The notes under the pieces: model-generated | Told to the model about the DNA's origin: nothing | Seen by the model: only the letters and a program-made list of their open reading frames with translations | The model's database searches: none | Shown: piece after piece, positions 1 through 12,000 of the stretch | Layout: each line of letters begins with the position of its first letter | Numbering within the stretch: the first letter of the stretch is position 1 | Position numbers and translations under genes: made by a program | Origin: Methylococcales bacterium | GTDB lineage: Bacteria; Pseudomonadota; Gammaproteobacteria; Methylococcales; Methylomonadaceae | Direction: 5' to 3' | DNA: 38,688 nucleotides | NCBI GenBank assembly: GCA_023134955.1 | Contig: JAGLUC010000345.1 | Location: 1-38,688 of the forward strand

Positions 1-1
1 T

Positions 2-3000
2 AATTTTAATTTGGCTCAATCTACCTTATCTGTTGATAGCAGTAGTTTTGGTTTTAGCGGTATAGAAAATCTTAATTTACAAGGTGGTGACAGCGGCAAT
101 ATCTTTACAATAGAAGATTGGACTGGGGGCTTTTCGATAACTGGCGGACTGGGAGAGGATTCACTGGTCGGTAGCAGTATTATAGATAACGACTGGGCTA
201 TTGATGGGCAGAATTCTGGGTTTCTAAACGACCAGTCTTTTTTGAGCATTGAGAGTTTATTTGGCGGTGCAGTTAATGATGACACCTTTACCTTTGAACA
301 GGCTGGCACGTTAAGTGGAGTTGTTGAAGGCGGAGATGCAGGCTACGATATTGTTGTTCTTGCCGGTACGTATGGAAATATTGACTACCAAGTTACAGGT
401 GAGCAGTCAGGTATTTTTGACTTAGATGGGGATATTCTCACCTTTGGGGGAATGGAGCCAATTATTGTAAACAGTGCGGGTACTTTTACCATTTCTGGTA
501 CCACGGGTGATGATAATGGTGTTAACTCGATTATCCTTGAAGATGTTAATGACTCAAGTGAGGTCACGATGCAGATATCGGGTCTCGGTGAAACAATTGC
601 ATTTCTTGATAACCCCATAGATAAACTGGTTATTAACGGGCTAGCCGGTAACGATACGGTTATCGTTGATTCAGTTGATTCAGCTTTTAATGCGGCACTT
701 GAAATCACCGCCGAAAGTATTCTTATCGAGGATACTGCAACAATTAATACAACCCACGATATTATTCTGATAGCTCTTGCCGATTCTGATTCGGGTATTC
801 AAACGGCTGAAATATTTATTGATGGTGACATCACTACGACGGGACACCTTAAATTAGCCGCACAAGTTGATAATGTAATTACCACTGCGAGTTTTTCTAG
901 TATATCAGAGATAACAGCATCATCAGCCCAAGCATTAGTGCGAGATGGTGCGTCTCTTGATGTCGGTACGCTGGAAATTACCGCACATACGAATGTTGAT
1001 ATTTCAGCGACACTTACGACTAACTCGCCACTTGCCTTGGTAACGATAGAGAGTACCCAAACAACGTATGCCGGTATTGCGGGTAATGTATCGGTCAAAG
1101 TAGGTTCTGGTTCAATTGGTGGCGTGCTTGGAAACCCAAGTTTATTGATTGAAGCAATTGATAGCTCTGAAATTGAAACTACGATTAACCATACAGCACT
1201 CGGTGCATTGCTGGGCAGTGCTTTAAATACAGGTTTTGACGCTTATATCAGCAGTATTGATATAAGCCGTGATACTCAAGCTTTTCTAGGGGATGGGTCG
1301 GGTACGATTAATAGTGTGCCTGTAGCACCATCAACGGGTTTAGTATGGGTTTATGCAGAAAATAAAGATGGTGCAAATGCCGGTATTGACGGAAAAGTAG
1401 AGTCTTTTCTTTTTGGCATGCATAGCAATACAGCCAGCAAAGACGATGTACTCGCTTTTGTTGATAATGCGCAGATGAACGTTGCTTCTTTGGAATTGAC
1501 GGCTAAAAATACCTCTAGCTACTCAGCAGACTCAAAAGTCTCTAGCAATAATGTTACCGGCCAAACCAAGGCTTATATTGTTGATAGTACAATTTCTGCA
1601 GCGCCTACATCGAATACGGATGGTGTCATTATTCTTGCTTCTGATACTGCATCTTACACGGCATTATCAGATGATTTTCAGGCTGATTTACTTGATTTTT
1701 CAACAATCGAATTTGGTAAAGCATCTGCTATTAACGAAGTAAACAAGCCAACTATGGCTTATATAAGTAATTCAGATGTTGATGTGACGGGCGGTGATGT
1801 CAGTGTAACTGCAATTAATAATGTCCAGCTTAGTGCCATAGCTAAGGCAGTAACAGTCATTGATAACAACGGAATTTTTGATACTTATTCCCTTAGTCTA
1901 GGAGGCACATTTGCAGCTAATGAATTATTCGGCAATGTCGAAGCCTATATTGCCGGTAGTACGATAGATGTTGCTGGTTCTGGTTCAGATGTGCTTATTA
2001 GTTCTACCAATACTACAGCTCTTGATGCCAGAGCGGAGGCGAGTACCAAAGCGACCGGTGGCTCAGGCTCCGCAGTAGGTATAACGGTTGCTTTCAACGC
2101 AATTGGCTGGGATGTAACTAACTTCCTGGGTGCTACGCTTGACACCTTGATTGGTACAGAACTGGCTACAACAGACCAGAGCATGCTCACATTGGCTTCA
2201 ATTAGCAACAGCACTGTTAACGCAGGTGGACAGGTTTCAGTAACAGCACTTTCTGAACAAGGTATTAATTCAACGGTTTCCAATGTGGCTGAATCTGTAG
2301 CTTCGGCACTCTTTGGTGCAAAAGGTATGGCGGTTGCAGGGATTGTTGCGAGTAACAGAGTTTCTAGCGCGGCTCGCGCTTATATAAAAGATAATGATGA
2401 TTCAGACGGAATGCCAACCGAGGTTATCGCAGGGGATCGTATTTCGGTTTCGGCTGAAGACAGTGCAGGTATATACTCAAACAGCAAGTTGGTATCTTCA
2501 TCAATCACCACCAATGACGGTGGTGCAGAGGTATTGCAGGACATAACTAACTTCTTCTTAAATGCGGATCATACTACGGATAATTTAGCTGTTACATTGG
2601 CCTTTGGAGACAGAGTGCGTTTGGCTGCTGACTACGCAGACGGAGGCAACGCAGGCAGTGTTTATGAATACCTCGGTCAAGATGGCTTTGATCCGACCGA
2701 TGCTGACATGAGCGAAACCGACCTAAGTGGCGTGGACTACTCAGACCTGGACTACTGGAAAGAAGTCTCAGAGACCCAGCTGATTCCACAAGGACTTAAT
2801 GTGACTGGCTCAGACTCCGTAGCCGTCGGCGGCATTGTTGTTGTCAATGATGTACGAGCAGGGGTTGAAGCGTATATAGATAATGCGACTGTCACCACCA
2901 GTAATGGCGATATTGCCTTAACTGCATTAGAGAACGCACAAATCAAAGCCACCGCTGACAGTACCGCAGAATCATCAGGCGGCAGTGCTTTTGGCACCGG

Positions 3001-6000
3001 TACATCCATCGCGGTCAATGCAACCATAGCCACCAATCTCGTACAAAGCACAGCCAGTGCACGAATTACCAACAGTATCGTACAAGCACAAGATAACACT
3101 CTTGATGAAGGCTTAGGCAATATCTCAATAGATGCACAGAACACAGCCATCTTAGAAGCCACCACCCTGATTTCAACAACAACTGGCGACACAGCCGTAG
3201 GCGCAGTATTAGCATTTAATACCGTAGGTTGGGAAGCACAAAATGTCCTGTTCAACACACTTGATGCACTGCTAGGAACCCCAATAGGAGTTGAAAATCC
3301 TGCAGCCGTTGAAGCATTAATAAAAGACTCAGACATACAGGCTGATGGCGACCTCACATTAATAGCTCAATCGACAGCAGCAATTACCGCAAAAGTCGGC
3401 AATGAAACCACAGCAGCAGCTTCTGCATTATTTGGCGCATCAGCAACCAGCTTTAGCGGCATTCTGTCAGCAAACCGGGTAAGTAGTGAAGCACAGGCCT
3501 ACATTGATAACACAGGCATCACACCCAATATAGTCGACCCAGATATTGAAATCAGGGGTGGTATTGCCATAAGCGCGAAAGATATGGCAGTCATAGGTTC
3601 ACAAACTCGCCTGCTTTCAACGACCTCATCCTCAAATGACGGAGGTACAGGCCTAGTTAATAGCCTGGCAAAAACCCTGCTAGATGGTTATCAATACACC
3701 ACCAACTCCGGCACTCAAATGCTGGACTTTGGCGACAAAGTTCGACTCACTGATGGTGTGGAATACACCGGTGGCGGAGAACCAGGTGTTGTCTACGAGT
3801 TTATGGGTGTAGATAGCACACAAATAATATTAGGAACAGAAGATTACAGCAACAAAGATTTCTGGAAAAAACTCAATGACGACAACATCATCCCAACCTC
3901 AATCGGTAAGACATTACTGAAAGAAGCGGGTGCAAAACTAGGGGGTGGTGCAGAAAGCATGAGCGGTCTCGTTTCACGTAATGATGTACGTAGCGATGTG
4001 GATGCATACATTGTTGCCGCAGTAGTGGAAGCAGCCGATGGTGATATTGTACTAACCGCATTAGAAGATGCAACCATCATAGCCAAGGACAGCAGTGAGG
4101 TTTCAGCCCTTGATGCGAAAGCAGGCGTAATTGTTAATAACCTCGTTCTCAGTGAAGCCGATGCAGCGATCAGAGACAGCCAAGTCACCGCACTGGATGT
4201 CTCCGGTGGGAATGGTAATATCAGTCTTGATGCTCGCAATACATCAACAATAGAAGCAACCGCACTAGGCTCAGTAAAAGGTAAGGAAGTCATCGGCTTT
4301 ACAGTGGCATTCAACACCATAGGCTGGCAAGCACAAGATTTATTAACACAAACAGTTGATGCCTTAATTGGTGCGCCACACATTGCAGAAGCAAGCGACC
4401 CAGTGGCCTTATCCAATGAAGCAGGTACACAGGATATTGGTTTTCGAGATGTAGTTGAGTTCGTTACTGGCTTTGGTACTGGAGACAACAATGGTGACCG
4501 CTACGAATTTCAAGGAACGGCAGAAGAAGGCGAAGGCTTAAATCTTGCCAATCAAGATTACACAGATACAACAAAATGGCGCAAACTCCTAGCTATTGAT
4601 GTCTTCGGTGGACTGCAACCTGCACGAGGACAAGCGTACACTCAAGACTCTGTCATTGTTGCAGACGGAGACCTGAGCTTAACAGCAATCTCAGCGGCTA
4701 ACTTAACAGCAACGTTGGGCAGCGAATCAAGCGCAATCAAAAAAACCGACTTTGCCATTCGAGCCAAATATGGCACCAGTGGTATGGGTGGCGGTGCATT
4801 ACTGGCAGGAAACAAAGTTAGCAGTGAAGCCAAAGCCTTTATCGACAACACAGGTATCACAACTGCTCCAGGTGTACTAAATATTGATGTGAACGGTGCA
4901 GTCACCATCAGTGCAGATGACACTGCGGGAATCCTGGCAGATATCGACTTAAAAGTAGAGTCATCCACTACAAGTACACTGGATGCGTTGAAAGGCGTAG
5001 CGGGTACGCTGGGTTTAGATGATTATGAATACACCATAGCATCCGGCACCAGAACAGTTGCGCCTGGTTTAGCTGAAGTCATCGCATCAGGGGAAGACCC
5101 TTTTGATCCAGCCAATGGATTTGCAGCACGACAATCAGGAGACCGCGTCTGGGTTTCGCAAGACTACATAGATAACAATGGACTTACCGCCTTATTAACA
5201 CAGGGTGTCTATGAATACACAGGGATAGAAGCAACGCTTGACCTAGGTGATCCAGCAAGTGCTGATTATACCAGTGGTGATTGGCATCGCCTGGCTCAAG
5301 CCGACTACGAAGACATCCTGTTTCCAGAAATTGGCAATGTAACCGACTCGGATTCACGGGCATTTGGTGGCCTGGTTGCAATGAACGATGTGCGCGGTGA
5401 CGTAGAAGCCTACATCACCAACGCAACGGTAGAAGCCGGTTCTATTGCCATGAGTGCAAAAGAAAATGCATTAATATCCTCGACAGCAACCAGCAACGTA
5501 TCCTCTTCAGGCGGCAGTGCATTTGGTACAGGTACCTCGTTAGCAGTAAACGGCCAGATAGTAACAAACCTAGTATTGAGTCATTCAAGAGCGTATATCG
5601 ATGACAGCACAGTTGGCACAACGGGTACGGGTGATATTGCGATAGATGCACAGAACACCTCAAGCATAGATGCAACACTTAACAGCTCAACACAGACTGG
5701 AGATACCGCAGTAGGCATTAGCCTGGCATTCAACTCCATAGGCTGGAAACCACAGAACGTACTGTTCAATGCAGTCGATACACTACTGGGCGACCCACTG
5801 ATCTCAGAAGCCTTTAATGGTGAAGACCCCGCACTAGTTGAATCATATATTCTTAACTCCGACATCAATGCTGGTGGTGATCTATTCATCACAGCGGATA
5901 ACAATACCCAGCTCAATGCCACCGTCAGCAATGCGGCATCATCGGAAGCCTCTGCGCTATTCAATGCAAGCGGAGCAGCGTACGGAGGTATTCTCGCCAG

Positions 6001-9000
6001 CAATAAAGTAAATAGTCAGGCACGTGCTTACATTGACAGAATGGGGGTAGCGACTGTTCATGCAGATGGCAATATCACCATTACAGCCGATGACAATGCC
6101 GGCATCTACTCCAACAGCAAGCTGGTATCCTCATCTATCACCACTAATGATGGTGGTGCGGCAGTTCTGCAGGAAACACTTAATGACTTATTGCCAGCAG
6201 AGTATACGGCAAGAAACACCCCAGAATCCGTCACCCTCGCTTTTGGCGATCGAATCCGGTTAGACGATGACTACGCAGGTGGAGGCAACGCAGGCAGTGT
6301 TTATGAATACCTCGGTCAGGATGGCTTTGATCCGACCGATAATGACACCAGCACTACCGACCTAAGTGGTGTGGACTACTCGGATCTGGACTACTGGAAA
6401 GAAGTCTCAGAGACCCAGCTGATTCCACAAGGACTTAATGTGACTGGCTCAGACTCCGTAGCCGTCGGCGGCATTGTTGTTGTCAATGATGTACGAGCAA
6501 GGGTTGAAGCGTATATAGATAATGCAACTGTCACCACCAGTAATGGCGATATTGCCTTAACTGCATTAGAGAATGCAACGATTATTGCTAATGTGGATAG
6601 TACGGCTTCTTCGTCTGGCGGAAGTGCTTTTGGCACTGGCACTTCGTTAGCAGTGAATGGTTCAATTGCGACAAATGTGATCCAAAGCTCCTCTAAAGCA
6701 TACATCATTGATAGTATGGTTACTGGTGGTGACCTTAGCGATTCGGATGGTAATGCATTTGGCAATATTGATATTAATGCCGCCAATACTTCTTTGCTAG
6801 AGGCTATTAATAAAAGTATGACTAGCAGTGGAGATACCGGTGTTGGTGTTGTCCTTGCTTTTAACTCCATTGGCTGGATGACCAGCAATGTTCTGTTTAA
6901 CAGTATAGATGCATTGTTAGGTGACCCACTAATATCCAGTGCATTTAATGGCGAAAGACCTGCTGAAGTTCAGGCTTTTATTCAAAACTCAACGGTTGAT
7001 GCAGATGGTAGCTTAGGTCTTAATGCCTTATCAAATGCTGTTATTAACTCAGAAATTAGTAATGAAACCACCTCCGCAGCATCTGCTCTTTTTGATGCGA
7101 CAGGTCTGGCAGTTGGTGCGATTTTGAGCAGTAACAAGGTGAGCAGTGAAGCACAGGCTTATATTGGTATTGCTGATCATCGTTCAGATAGTGGAACTTT
7201 GTGGGTAGAGCAAGGAGACCGGGTTAAACATGTCGGTGCAGTGTATGAATATAACGGTACAGAAGGTGCAATTAATCTTGCGGATAGTAGTCAAAATTAT
7301 GTGACTAATACAGCCGACTGGACTTCAGTCAGTGTTAATAATGATATTGATGCTGATGATGGACTTACAATTAATGCGGCTGATAATGCAACGATTCTCG
7401 CCGATAATTCACTCAAAGCATTATCAACAACAACTAATGACGGCGGCACTAGTATTTTGGCGGGGCACATTGAGAGTGCTCTCAATGAATATGGCTTTAC
7501 TACCAATTCGGGAACGCAGGATGTTTCAAATGGAAGTCTTGTTTATCTTGCCTCAGATTACACAGATGTGGGTGGTGCCGCTGCACAAACCGTGTATCGG
7601 TATAAAGGTGCTAGTTTAGAGTTAGATTTAGGCACTCAAAATTACGGAGATAGCAATGGTGATTGGGTTCTAATTGATCCTCTTGATCTTGAGTCATTTA
7701 CGCCACCAGGGGTTAATCTTAACGTCAGTTCTTCTGATTCTACGGCTATTGGTGGTTTAGTTGTACTTAATGATGTTCGTGGTTCAGTTGATGCATATAT
7801 AAATACAGCACAAGTTGATGTATCTACGTTTGTTTCAATTACAGCAACTGAAAATGCAAAAATTGATGCCCTGAATACCAGTGTTGCCAAAGCTGATGGT
7901 GGTAGTGCTTTTGTAGGGGGTAGTACTATTGCAGTTAATGCTGTTATTGCCACTAATTTAGTGCTGAGTGGGGCAAAAGCCTATATTGCTGACAGTAATG
8001 TAAATGCTATTTCGGGCGATGTTCAAGTACAGGCATTCAATACCGCTGAAATCAATGCCGTGATAGATAGCGAAACTACGGTAGAAGGCGGTGGCGATAG
8101 TTTTGCGATTGGTGTCACTCTGGCATTTAATTCCATTGGTATGAATTCACAGAATTTACTATTCAATACCATAGATGCGTTGTTTGGTACGGATATTGCC
8201 AATGAGAATCCTGTACAAGCCAGTGCGAAAATAATTAATTCTAATGTTGTTGCAGGTGGCAGTATTTTAGTTAATGCACGTTCCGAAATGGACATAGATG
8301 CAACCATGACAAATGCGGCTTTGGCAACTTCAGTCAGTTTGGAAGATAGTACTTCGGTGACTGTTGCTCCTATTGTTGCACTTAACCGTGGCAGTAGTGA
8401 GGCTTTGGCCAGTATTGAAAATTCAAATGAAGTAACGGCACAAAATGGCGATATTACTGTATCAGCCCAAGATATATCCGCTATTCATGCAGATGTGTCC
8501 GCTTCTTCAGCATCAATTGCTGTGAGTGCAGGTAAGTCAATTTCTGTTGCAGTTGCTACCTCATTTGCACGTAATCAACTTCGTTCTGTCGTGGATGCAG
8601 CTATTTTAGATTCAGGTTCGACAGCCACACCGGTTTCGGCACTTAATGGCGCAATTATTGTTAGCGCAGAGCGTAATGCCAGCATACATGCATCAAGTGT
8701 TGCCTCAGCATTGTCATTTTCTGCAAGTGGCGGTAGTGGTGTTGGTGTATCTGGAGGCGGGGCTGTAGCTATCAACCGTATTCTGGGAAGAACCGATGCC
8801 AGTGTGGAAAGAAGTGTTCTGATTGCAGATTCGGTAACCATTACGGCACAAAGTTCATCAGATATTGATGCAACTGTAGTAGCAGCTACTCTATCAGGTG
8901 CAATTAGTTTAGATGGTGGTACTGCAGTTGCAGTAGGTATTGCGGTAGCTGATAACTGGATTGGCTGGGATGATACTGCTGCTGCTGAGACATATGCAAG

Positions 9001-12000
9001 TGATCAAGTGCCTACAACGTTGGTAGCGAATGATGTTGTTAAAGTAGTAGAAGGTGGTCGACTAGGGGAGCACTACAAATATATTGGAGCAAACCAAACA
9101 GGTGGTGTTGATCTTTCGATTCAGGATTATGGTAATCCTTCACTATGGGAGCGTGTCGGTTTAAGTCGTGAAGGCTCAGAAACAGCAGCACATATGGATG
9201 ACAGTGCAATACTTAGCAGTATTGATGCAAAAGCTGATTTAACGATAGAAGCCAATGCAGAACAACTGATTATAGCAACCGTTTTTGCAGGGTCAATGGC
9301 TATTGGTGCGGGTAAAAATGGCGTAGGTGTTGCGGCCGGTGGGGTTTTTGCTCGCAACCGTATTGCTTCTGATCCTAGAGCTTATATTAGCGGCGATGAC
9401 AATGACAACGAAATAACGGTAGATAAAGCGACAATAACAGCTTATGACCGTTCAACTATTGATAGTTTTGCCGGTACAGCATCGATAGCAGGAGCTTTTG
9501 GCGGACAAAATGGAATTGCGGTATCAGTCGGTCTGACTATTGCAATGAATGAGATTTCTAATCAGGTGTCAGCTTATGTGTTTGATGCTGATTTGCATGT
9601 TAATGGATCTGATCATCAAGATGGTGTTCAAATTGGCGCATATGCAGGGGCAGCAAGTAACCATACGGTAGTTTCTCCGTCTGTGAATGCCGATGATCTT
9701 GATGATGCGGCTCAACAGGATATGGCTGAAGGCTCTAATGACACAGTTATACTTGATGCGACAGATGCCAGTGGGGATGTCACTATCATCAGTAATTTAC
9801 TGGCGGATCTGAACAGCCAATTAAGTATTGCTGAGCAAATATCAGGCAATATCAGTCTTTCTAAAATTAGCGATGATTTAGGCTGGGTTTTAGTTGATGA
9901 AAAAGGCCGGACTTTTAATCTAAATTTTAATGCATCAAATGATTTAGAGTTTAGTCGTGCATCAATTAATTCCGTTGCCCTTGCGGCATCATTGGCAGCG
10001 TCTTTTGGTGGCAGCTCCTCTGTAGCGGTTAGTGGTGCAGGTGCATACTCAGAAAATATTATCATAACAGCAACCAACGCCTATATTTCAGCAAGTGAAG
10101 TCGATAGTGTGGGTGATATTAGTATTACCGCTAATAATATCAGTTCCATTTCAGCCAATGTTATCGCCGCTTCTATGGCCGTCGGCGTAAGTGGTGGAAC
10201 AGGTGTCGGTGCATCTATAGGTGTTGCAATAGCAAGAAATTTTATCGGCATAGAGCGGGATGGCACAAACAGTGCCGCACTGGTTCAGACCTACACGGCT
10301 GCTTCCAATGTTTTTTCTGATGGCAACTTAACGCTTAATGCTCATTCAGATCAATCCATTCAAGCGGTAACTTTTGCAGGTTCAGTCGCAATAGCGGCTT
10401 CTGGTTCGGGTGCAATTAGTTTCTCCGGTTCTGGTGTCTATGTAGAGAATGTCGTTAATGTTGAGACACGGGCTTATATTGATGGAGACCGTAGTCCTGC
10501 TACTGGTAAAGCAATCAGTGCTGATAATATCACCATTGATGCAACGAATACCTCATCAATTTCTACATTCGCAGGTGCGGCATCAATTGCGGCTTCAGTT
10601 GGTAGTGCTTCTGTCGCTATATCTGTTGGCCTATCATTGGCTCAAAATGATATCGGCGGTGTTATTGAGGCTGCCATTCGTAACGTAGATGCAGGTGTGG
10701 AAGCGACAAATGGTGCAGTCACCATTAATGCAAAAGATGAGGCGGAAATAACAGTCACTTCTGCGGCAGCATCAATAGCTGCAGCGTTTGGTAGTGTAGG
10801 GGTTGCAGTATCAGGCGCAGGTGCTGAGGCAACTAATTATATAAATTCAGATACATCTGCACATATCACTGCATCTTCTGTTGATGCTACAGGTGATGTT
10901 AGTGTGGTCGCAGATGCGACTGGCGTTATTAGGTCGGCAGTAGTTGCCGCTTCTGCTGCGGTTGCTGTTGGTGCTACTGGTGTCGGTGCTTCAGTGGGTG
11001 TTGCGGTTTCACGTAATCTAATTGGCTACAAACAAGGTACGGCAGCGGCAATTTATGATACTTCGGACATAGCGGTTCCCTCTTTAACTAAAAATGTAAC
11101 GACAGTAGAAGTGCTTGAAGGCGCACGAGCAGGTGATGTCTTTAAATATATTGGTGATAGTGTTTCGGATGAAACTTATGACATGCGTAAACAGGACTTT
11201 TCCAATACTGATTTATGGGAGCAGATTAACCTAGAACAAGCGAATAAAGGTTCAATCGCATCAATTTACGACACTTCGGATACAGCTGTACCAGCATTAA
11301 CTAAAAATGTAACGACAGTAGAAGTGCTCGAAGGGGAACGAGCAGGTGATGTCTTTAAATATATTGGTGACAGTGTTGCGGCCGGAAGCTATGACATGGG
11401 TATACAGGACTTTTCCGATATTGATTTATGGGAACAGATTAACGTAGACAAAAATAGCAATAGTATTAAAGCCTTTTTACTTGATAGCTCAATTACTGCG
11501 GGTGGTGCATTGCTGGTTGATGCAAGTTCGACTCAATCAATTGATGCCTTAGCTTTTGCTGGTTCTGTGGCGGTAGCTGCTGGTTCGGTCGGTGTGGCGG
11601 TGTCAGGATCGGGTGTGGGGGTTGAAAACCGCATAGCAACAGATATTCATGCGTTTATTAGTGGTTCAGGTGTCAGTGGAATTAATGCTCAGTACATAAC
11701 TGTTAATGCTGATGATGACTCCAGCATTGATGCTTTCGGTGGAGCAGTTGGGGTATCAGCAGCATTCGGTGCTGTTGGTGTCGGTGTGGCCTTAGGGGTA
11801 TCAACCGTTATCAACGAAATAGCAAATGATGTTACGGCATTTATTAGCAATGCTGTAGATATAACAACAGATGGTGTGAACGGCTTAGGGCAGGGTGTTA
11901 CTGTTAGTGCATCATCCCCAGATCAAGAAATTCCTGACCTTGCCTTATCAAGTACTGGTTATACTGCTGCGGAATTAGATGATGCTGCTGGCGTTGAAAC

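Larger units (their letters stand above)
2070..8420 (+). repeat. Six long-period solenoid modules (AFN-x-IG type) in the giant protein
   Basis: A recurrent protein module carries a core like LAFNSIGW, then a helix-like LFNxxDALLG stretch, an A-x-I-x-x-S-x-I-x-A strand pair, an S-A-S-A-L-F patch and N-K-V-S-S-E-A-x-A-Y-I. The core occurs near 2093, 3215, 4310, 5729, 6858 and 8126, so the period is about 1.1-1.4 kb. Period differences come mostly from variable insert domains. Copies differ at DNA level except for the nearly identical pair listed separately. Confidence 0.8.
2605..11450 (+). repeat. Ten copies of a small Y-x-Y-x-G...W insert domain
   Basis: A unit of about 50-60 residues recurs between solenoid modules. 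It has a G-D-x-V-like strand, then V-Y-E-Y-x-G or F-K-Y-I-G, a D-L/N-x-x-Q-D-Y-S turn, and a conserved tryptophan followed by x-x-L/V/I. The Trp codons lie near 2756, 3863, 4577, 5282, 6395, 7319, 7664, 9146, 11216 and 11429. The aromatic Y/Y/W pattern recalls small carbohydrate-binding modules, but that is only a resemblance; I cannot assign a family. The copies sit as decorations in the first 11.5 kb only. Confidence 0.72.

Noticed and set aside
11..13. TTG as the true start of the giant gene
   Set aside because: The frame stays open to the window edge, no ribosome site or signal sequence can be seen and the first residues already look like repeat, so the gene is taken as 5'-partial.
11051..11476. 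CRISPR-like array
   Set aside because: Only two long, in-frame, diverged units with no short unique spacers; it is a coding tandem duplication.
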